From NCBI RefSeq assembly GCF_032854445.1, contig NC_088305.1:30406628-30470627 (forward strand): a DNA stretch of 64,000 bases, given 5' to 3'. Source of the DNA: Liolophura sinensis. Taxonomy: Eukaryota > Mollusca > Polyplacophora > Chitonida > Chitonidae. Every line of letters starts with the position of its first letter. Within the stretch, counting starts at the first letter, position 1. The notes beneath the pieces are model-generated. The model was given only the letters and a program-made list of their open reading frames with translations. It had not been told where the DNA came from and did not search any database. The position numbers and the translations under genes were made by a program. Below, piece after piece: positions 26,363 to 35,300 of this stretch.

Positions 26363-29300
26363 CCATGGAGAGTATGAAGTTAGGTGTGCTATCAACACAC
26401 ACACACACATGCCATGGAGAGTATGAAGTTAGGTGTGCTATCAACACACACACATGCCATGGGGAGTATGAAATTAGATGTGCTATCAACACACACACAT
26501 GCCATGGAGAGTATGAAGTTAGGTGTTCTATCTACACACACACACACACATGCCATGGAGAGTATGAAGTTAGGTGTGCTATCAACACACACACACACAT
26601 GCCATGGAGAGTATGAAGTTAGGTGTGCTATCAACACACACACATGCCATGGGGAGTATGAAGTTAGGTGTGCTATCAACACATACACATGACATGGGGA
26701 GTATGAAATTAGATGTGCTATCAACACACACACATGCCATGGGGAGTATGAAGTTAGGTGTTCTATCTACACACACACACACACATGCCATGGAGAGTAT
26801 GAAGTTAGATGTGCTATCAACACACACACATGCCATGGGGAGTATGAAGTTAGGTGTGCTACCAACACATACACATGACATGGGGAGTATGAAATTAGAT
26901 GTACTGTCAACACACACACACACACATGCCATGGAGAGTATGAAGTTAGGTGTGCAATCAACACACACACATGCCATGGAGAGTATGAAGTTAGATGGGC
27001 TATCAACACACACACATGCCATGGGGAGTATGAAGTTAGGTGTTCTGTTAACACATACACGTGACATGGGGAGTATGAAGTTAGGTGTGCAAATCAAACA
27101 TTTACCAGGCTGTTCTGAAACAAAAAAGGAAGACCAGTAACAACCTGTTTTGTGTGCGTAATGCTGCCCAGTATTTCATAGTCAAACACAGCTACATCTT
27201 TCTCTCCTATGCTGCTCAAATACCCTATCTGTGGTATACCCTGACACACTCTTACTTCTGAATAATGATGGAAACAGACCTAGACCGGCACCGTCATTTT
27301 GTTCTGACGCTTTGAAGAACTCTGTAAATCAACTTTTGATGTGGAGGATTTACTAGGCTATGAGATATGCGCTATTCTAGAGAAACTGGAAACACCATGT
27401 GATGTCTGTCACACCCCAAATCCATGTTAAACGGCAAAATACGTGCATTCTCTTGCTGTAGAAATAACTCGCACCTGAGAGGTTGAAATTGATAATATGG
27501 TGCCGCTTCAGTGTTTCAGTGTGTGTGATTTGTTAATCTTACCTAGAATACATTATTTTTTCATATGTACACTTAGTCTAGTGTTGTGTTTTTTTAATTC
27601 ATCCCTTGAAAATGGTGAGGTACATGTAATTACTATGGCATGTTTCAGGGGAGTGGCCAAATGCAGGAGATAGAAGAGGAGAGGATAAGGAACATGCAGG
27701 ACTATCTCAACAAATACAACAGTTTTGTCTCGTTATTGGGGCCAAAGTTAACACAGGTGAGAACCATTACAGTTGCCCTGTACATGGTCAATATATATCT
27801 GTCAGTGGATTGTAAGCCAGGACACGCAAGGTTGTGGGTTCATATCCAGTACCAGCAGCATTTTTTTTTACTTAAATAAGTTATCATGCGTTTCATGAAA
27901 ACATCTCACTTTTAGAGTGGAGGGCAATCCGTGTTAGGATTCATGTTGAATTGTTTAGGAACACAAGTTACTTGTGCCAGTTTTGCCCGCCCCTGAAATG
28001 CCCTGTGTGTACATGTATACATTGAGGACGGTCTTGTTTACTAAATGACAGGCCAGTTTTTAAATGGATAACTAAAGACTGCCTTATGGTATACCGGTAT
28101 TGAATGATTGCTTTCTAAACAGTTCCTGGTATGACACCTGTAGTGAAGACATACTTTTTCTCTTATTTTAAGTTTAGCTATTGTTGATTCTGTGTAGTTG
28201 GCAAGTGGTGTCCCTTACAAGATTTCACTGTTATGAAAAAACTTCTGTTGTCATGATTAAAAATGTCTAAGTCATAACTTGTTCCAAGAAAGTCATAAAT
28301 TGTTTAATTTTGGAAAAAGTCCTGAATTTTTTCTTTTCTGCGCATGCACATATTTACATGCGTGTGATGTTAGTCTTACTAGACATGTTTGAAGCATGAG
28401 ATACTTTGATTTCTTCTCTCTTTGTTATTCCAGTTTCATGGTTAAATGCCAGTGCAATACCAGTCATTTCATAATGGTAGAAGTCATGAATTATTTTCAG
28501 ATTTGGTTGACAAAATAGTGCATTACATATTTGTTTTGTTATTATTTGTGGCAGCCCTACCATGAACTCTGGCTAACTTTCCTCAGACACAAGTCTAACG
28601 ATTGTCATACATATAGAATGGTGTAAAACAGTTCTTTCAGTAAATACTTGTTGTTTGCAGGCTTGTGCTAAGCTACATGAAGCAGTGATTTCAGTAGACC
28701 TTGAAGTAGACTTGAGAACTGTCATTCAACAGAAAGGCACTGGACCGAACCAGCCAGAACAAATTCTAATTGACTGTTATGTGAGTATCAGTGTACTGTG
28801 GAGTAAGTGTGCTTCTTTTTTGCAGGCAGAAGATGTGAATACATGTTGTGTGATGTGTGTTACCGTTTTGCAGGCAGAAGATGTGAATACATGTTGCATG
28901 ATGTGTGTTACCGTTTTGCAGGCAGAAGATGTGAATGCATGTTGTATGATGTGTGTTACTGTTTTGAAGGCAGAAGATGTGAACACATGTTGTATGCTGT
29001 GTGTTACCGTTTAGCAGGCAGAAGATGTGAATACATGTTACATGTTGTGTGTAACCGTTTTGCAGGTAGAAGGTGTGAATGCATGTTGTGTGATGTGTGT
29101 TACCGTTTTGCAGGCAAAAGAAGTGAATGCATGTTGTGTGATGTGTGTTACCGTTTAGCAGGCAGAAGATGTGAATACATGTTGCATGATGTGTGTTACC
29201 GTTTAGCAGGCAGAAGATGTGAATACATGTTGTGTGATGTGTGTTACCGTTTTGCAGGCAGAAGATGTGAATGCATGTTGTGTGATGTGTGTTACCGTTT

Positions 29301-32300
29301 TGCAGGCTGAAGATGTGAATACATGTTGTATGATGTGTGTTACCGTTTTGCAGACAGAAGATGTGAATACATGTTGAGTGATGTGTGTTACTATTTTGCA
29401 GGCAGAAGGTGTGAATACATGTTGTATGATGTGTGTTACCATTTTTCAGGCAGAAGATGTGAATGCATGTTGTATGATGTGTGTTACCGTTTTGCAGGCA
29501 GAAGATGTGAATACATGTTGTGTGATGTGTGTTACCGTTTTGCAGGCAGAAGATGTGAAAACATGTTACATGATGTGTGTTACCGTTTTGCAGGCAGAAG
29601 ATGTGAATACATGTTGTGTGATGTGTGTTACCGTTTAGCAGGCAGAAGATGTGAATATATGTTGTGTGATGTGTGTTACCGTTTTGCAGGCAGAAGATGT
29701 GAACAGATGTTGTATGATGTGTGTTACCGTTTAGCAGACAGAAGATGTGAATACATGTTGTATGATGTGTGTTACCGTTCTGCAGGCAGAAGATGTGAAT
29801 ACATGTTGTGTGATGTGTGTTACCGGTTAGCAGGCAGAAGATGTGAATACATGTTGTATGATGTGTGTTACCGTTTAGCAGGCAGAAGATGTGAATACAT
29901 GTTGCATGATGTGTGTTACCGTTTTGCAGGCAAAAGATGTGAATACATGTTGCATGATGTGTGTTACCGTTTTGCAGGCAGAAGATGTGAATGCATGTTG
30001 TATGATGTGTGTTACCGTTTTGCAGGCAGAAGATGTGAATACATGTTGTGTGATGTATGTTACCGTTTTGCAGGCAGAAGATGTGAATACATGTTGTATG
30101 ATGTGTGTTACCGTTTTGCAGGCAGAAGATGTGAATACATGTTGCATGATGTGTGTTACCGTTTTGCAGGCAGAAGATGTGAATACATGTTGTATGATGT
30201 GTGTTACCGTTTTGCAGGCAGAAGATGTGAATACATGTTGTGTGATGTGTGTTACCGTTTTGGAGGCAGAAGATGTGAATACATGTTGTATGATGTGTGT
30301 TACCGTTTTGCAGGCAGAAGATATGTCATTTAACATGAACAAGGACAGGAGGAGAGACGCATTAACCAGTTATTTATTAACACTGCAGCAGTCTATAGAA
30401 AGAGAACGGAAAGCCAAGGAAGGTAATTCATTTGAGATTTGATTACACATGCCAGGGTCAAGTTGGAAGAAACAAATTTTTTACATTTACACAATCACAA
30501 TTGCCTTAATTCCTCAACCTTTTCACATATGAAAGAGCAGCTTTCAGTGCAATTTATGCACATTCTGAATCTGATTTTAGAGACAAAAATACATGGTTTG
30601 AATTGGCCAGTTTCAGGGCTTAATTATAAAGTATAATTTTATGTCAACACAGAATAATGCCTTCAGAATATGCTTGAATACACACTTTGCAAACATGCCA
30701 ATAGGTCGAAGAATTACAGTGAACATTTGTGGATGCACTCGCTAAAAGATGGGTGCAAGACGTCGTAATGATTGAAATATTTTTGTGCACAGCGATAAAA
30801 CTCCCGTGAAGTAAAATATAGAGCATCTAACTACATGTAATTTTGTTTGTTGGACGACTATGCTGGCCTTCATCACATGAGGATATAGATAATAGACACA
30901 GGTGTGAGTGTAAAAACTTATTTTTGTCCTTGTAAGAATATTCGACTGAATATGTAATTGATACAGCTAAATTGTATCAAAGAGTGATGTTCAAAAAAAT
31001 CAGATATAATATGAGACATGGAGCTTAGGCATGAATACCATTAAAATATTAGAATTAAACAAGGCTTCATGTCAAGAAGTTCTCAACCCTTTTCTGGCTC
31101 AGACCTATTTAGTGCTGATCTCAGATCAGTGTATTGGGTCCTTAAGCTACAAAGTCCCTGTTCAAATGCAACTCAGGTCTGTCCGCAACCTGCGAATATG
31201 GTGGGTTTCCCCAGTCTCCTCCCGCCATAATGCTGGCCACCGCCGTATAAGTGAAATATTCTTGAGTACAGCTTAAAACACCAATCAATCAACCAAATAC
31301 AACTCCTGGTGTGTTTGTACTTGCTTTAAGTAAGGATGTTTTAATCTGACCTTGGGATCACAAAGATGTCTTAGACCCATTAACTCAGACAGTTTTAAGT
31401 TGTGGTTTTAGATTTTACTTTAAACACTCATTTGTAGTTTTATCATGATGGTATAAGACAACTCTTAGAATCACAACTTAGCATGGTAAACTTGTTTGAA
31501 GTTCAGATTGAATTTGGTGTAAGCCATGATCCTGGGGCCAGGTGGTTAGCAAAGTGCAGTGGTTTACCACAACCGCTGCTGTTTTTTCCTCCCATAAGGT
31601 TCTTGAAAGCACCGCCTTGTGCTCGGGGCCCCTCCTTAAGCGAAAAAGCACACATTAGAAGATAGGAGGCCCATGTTAACTGATACCGTGTTGTATGTCA
31701 AAAATTTCTTTAATGGACAGACTTAATGACCACCTTTAATACAGATCTGCCTTATAGTCGCAGCTGAGAATTGTTGAGTAGTGGTTTTGACAACAACACC
31801 GATGTTGCAATATCTATCTTTTGGTCAGTCAGTCAGTGAATCATTAAACATTCGCAGGTGTGGAGAAGTTAAAGGAAGTGTATCAGAACCGTCCGAACTT
31901 TGCTGACCAAGAAGCTCAAGAGGACACCCGACAGAAACTGATTGGGGTGAGTGATGATTCAGATCTCGGCACAGTTTGAACCTTCTGTGACAGTGTTACA
32001 GCAACACCATGTAATGTTTTTTGGACATATTGTTCTCCAGATCACAGAGAGTCAAAACACCAGACATCATTCCAGGTCCTTTGCTGCTCACGTAGTGTGG
32101 TTGGAGCCTGACTTCAGATTATAAAGTCTTGGAAGTCCATTGCTTGGTGCCAATTGGAGAGTGCAGATACATGTATTTTCATTTTGTCTACCAGGTGACA
32201 CTACGCACTGGACGACTGGGGTCAAGACAGGTCTTAGCCTACTGGGCATGCTTTTAACCAAAGAACCAAGCCAAATTGCTCTCCCGTAACTGCATTAACC

Positions 32301-35300
32301 ATCAGTTTTGCACTGTGCTGAACAAGGGACAGTACCCTACCTGTAGTTTGTAAATTTATAGCAGAGTAGTTGTCTTCCCTTAGCAACCACAACATCATTA
32401 AGTAAAAGACTGCTGGGTACAAAACTCCTGAAAAAGAAAGCAGCAATTGAAAGTTTTCCTACACCATTGCACCATGGCCAGATGACTTACTGTATGTACC
32501 AAGTTAAAAACTTGAAAGCGCATTCAGTCGCAGACCGGAGCTATGTAGCGCATTTGCTGGTTCCCTGCGCCTGACATCAGATGGCGCTATTGACTTCAGC
32601 GATAGGGACAGGCACAGTATAAATTCACTGCACCATGTCTGGTGCAATGATGTCATCTTTGACCTCCACTCACAGTGCTGTTGTACATTGTCAGGTAAAA
32701 TTCTACAGTTAACACATCACAGCAACCCTTTCATACGCCATACTTTGTTGATAGGCGACCACCACTGCAAATGTCTTTACTATATATATAAGTGACCAAT
32801 CGTAGGGCAGATAGCTTTGTGATGTGCCTGACGTCACATTGAACGTATGCAACATACATCAGGGAACCGGACTATTTAGCACCTCAAAGAAAATCTTTGA
32901 TACCAAAGTCATGACGGTTACCGGCATTGGTTGTGGTACATACATGTAATGTTTATTTTGACTCATGTTACAGCTTGAAATATTCGTGAAATAAAATAAA
33001 TAAATATATCGTTACAATCAATGTTATAATTTTTTTCAGACAACTTACACGTTAAACTTGTTGGAGGCCTCCCATTACAAGATCTGTTCAGCACTGGCCA
33101 GTATAGATGGGCGAGCCAAACCTCAACACAGGTTCTCTCAATATATCGAGCAGTCTAAAGACAAACAGGTGAGTCTGATGACTGCAAACTTGCACACAAG
33201 TTCTCTCAGTATATCGAGCAGTCTAAAGACAAACAGGTGAGTCTGATGACTGCAAACTTGCACACTGATTGTCACAGTATAATGAGCATTGTGAAGACAA
33301 ACAGGTAAGTGTGATCAATGCAGTGCACAGTATATTAAGCAGTCGAAATACAAACCAGTAAGTCTGATCAAAGCAAGCTTCAAAATAGCTTCTAACAGTG
33401 TATCAAGCAGTCAGAAGACGAACAGGTAAGTCCAATCAGTGCAGATCTTCTCACAGCATATATATCAGGCATTGTTTGGACAAACAGATGTGAATCAGAT
33501 AAGTCCACACCTGCACTGCAAGTGACATCTTCACTAATTAATTATTCTCATTCAGCAATCAGCATCTTGGTCAGTTTTTACTTGTATGGTCACAGCTTGT
33601 CGGGAGAAGCATTCAGTGAAAAACTCTTTATAGACCAATGTTAAAACTCCAATCAAATAATGAATAAATTCAAGAACAGCACTTTAGGACTCCTTCAAAG
33701 ATATTAATTGTTGACATCACAGTGCTGTATATATACATGTACAATGTTCATCTTTTTTTTTTTATTTATATTTATTTATTTATATTTTTCAGGGCTTACC
33801 GCTAAGCTTATTAAAGTTACCGCTGAATCTGGCCATGGAGGGGACAGGCTATGACCTAACCCCGATGAGCATGGACTCTCCGGGATCACAGTCTTATGAC
33901 ATGATAGATGATGGCGACCCTGACTTTGGTAATTTACCATTCCATTGATCCACTCCCATCACAAAGGATAAGCCAAACATTTTGATTGGCTTTTCCACTC
34001 ACGGCACATAAAATTAGTCCAAGATTCTGATTGGTTATTCCACTCAAAGATTGTCTAAGATTTTGATTGGTCATTCCACTCACAGCACATGAGATCTGTC
34101 AAACATTTTGATTGACTTTTCCGCACACAGCACAGAAGATTAGTCAAAGATTTTGATTGGCTATTCCACTCACATGACACTGAGCACATGAGATCAGCCA
34201 CACATTTTGACTGGCTATTCCATGAATATATCAATATAAATACATGTAGACATATTAGTAGTGGAACTGGTTACCTAAGTCGGAACAGATAAATGGAAAA
34301 TTTAACATTTTATGTGTATTTTTATTTTGTGTAGGTAGTAAGTATACCAATGAGGACCCTTCCTTTGCCTCAAGTAAAAATTAAAACACACATCTGTCAC
34401 ATAAAACATCAAAGGAATGAATGAATAATATGTCAGTGGCTTTGTTTTCACAGATGATGATTTTGAGGATGAGGACACGATTATTGGGAAATGCCGAGTT
34501 CTTTACGAGTATCAGGCCAATCAGAGTGACGAACTCTCCATTCGACCAGGTAAGCTATAGTCAGTTATGTCTGATACTTAATTGAGCAGTTTGGTCTGGT
34601 GAACTCACCCTTGGTTGGTCTGATGGATGTGAGTTCCCTGATGTTGTCTGGCAAACTCACACTTGGTTAATCTGATGGATGCGAGTTTCGTGATGTTGTC
34701 TGGCAAACTCACACTTGGTTGATCTGATGGATGTGAGTTCCCTGATGTTGTCTGGCAAACTCACACTTGGTTGGTCTGATGGATGTGAGTTTCATGATGT
34801 TGTCTGGTAATCTCACCTTTGGTTAGTCTGATGGATGCGAGTTTCGTGATGTTGTCTGGCAAACTCACCCTGGGTTGGTCTGATGGATGCGAGTTTCGTG
34901 ATGTTGTCTGGCAAACTCACCCTTGGTTGGTCTGATGGATGCTAGTTTCGTGATGTTGTCTGGCAATCTCACCTTTGCTTAGTCTGATGGATGCAAGTTT
35001 CGTGATGTTGTCTGGCAAACTCACCCTTGGTTGGTCTGATGGATGTGAGTTCCCTGATGTTGTCTGGCAAACTCACACTTGGTTGGTCTGATGAATGTGA
35101 GTTCTGTGATGTTGTCTGGCAAACTCACCCTGGGTTGGTCTGATGGATGCCAATTTCGTGATGTTGTCTGGCAAACTCACCCTTGGTTGGTCTGATGGAT
35201 GTGAGTTCCCTGATGTTGTCTGGCAAACTCACACTTGGTTGATCTGATGGGTGCGAGTTTCGTGATGTTGTCTGGCAAACTCACCCTGGGTTGGTCTGAT

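Noticed and set aside
24648-27140. Many open frames in the intron 8 array ([12 protein letters not shown] and [14 protein letters not shown] periods)
   Set aside because: Frames change whenever the CA tract length changes, and they appear on both strands. The region is an intron between well-supported exons.
28807-30333. Cys-rich frame [16 protein letters not shown] across the intron 10 array, resembling zinc-finger repeats
   Set aside because: This frame is not the exon 11 frame, has no fixed metal-binding spacing of a known family, and is broken by a TGA near 29308. I treat it as repeat-derived.
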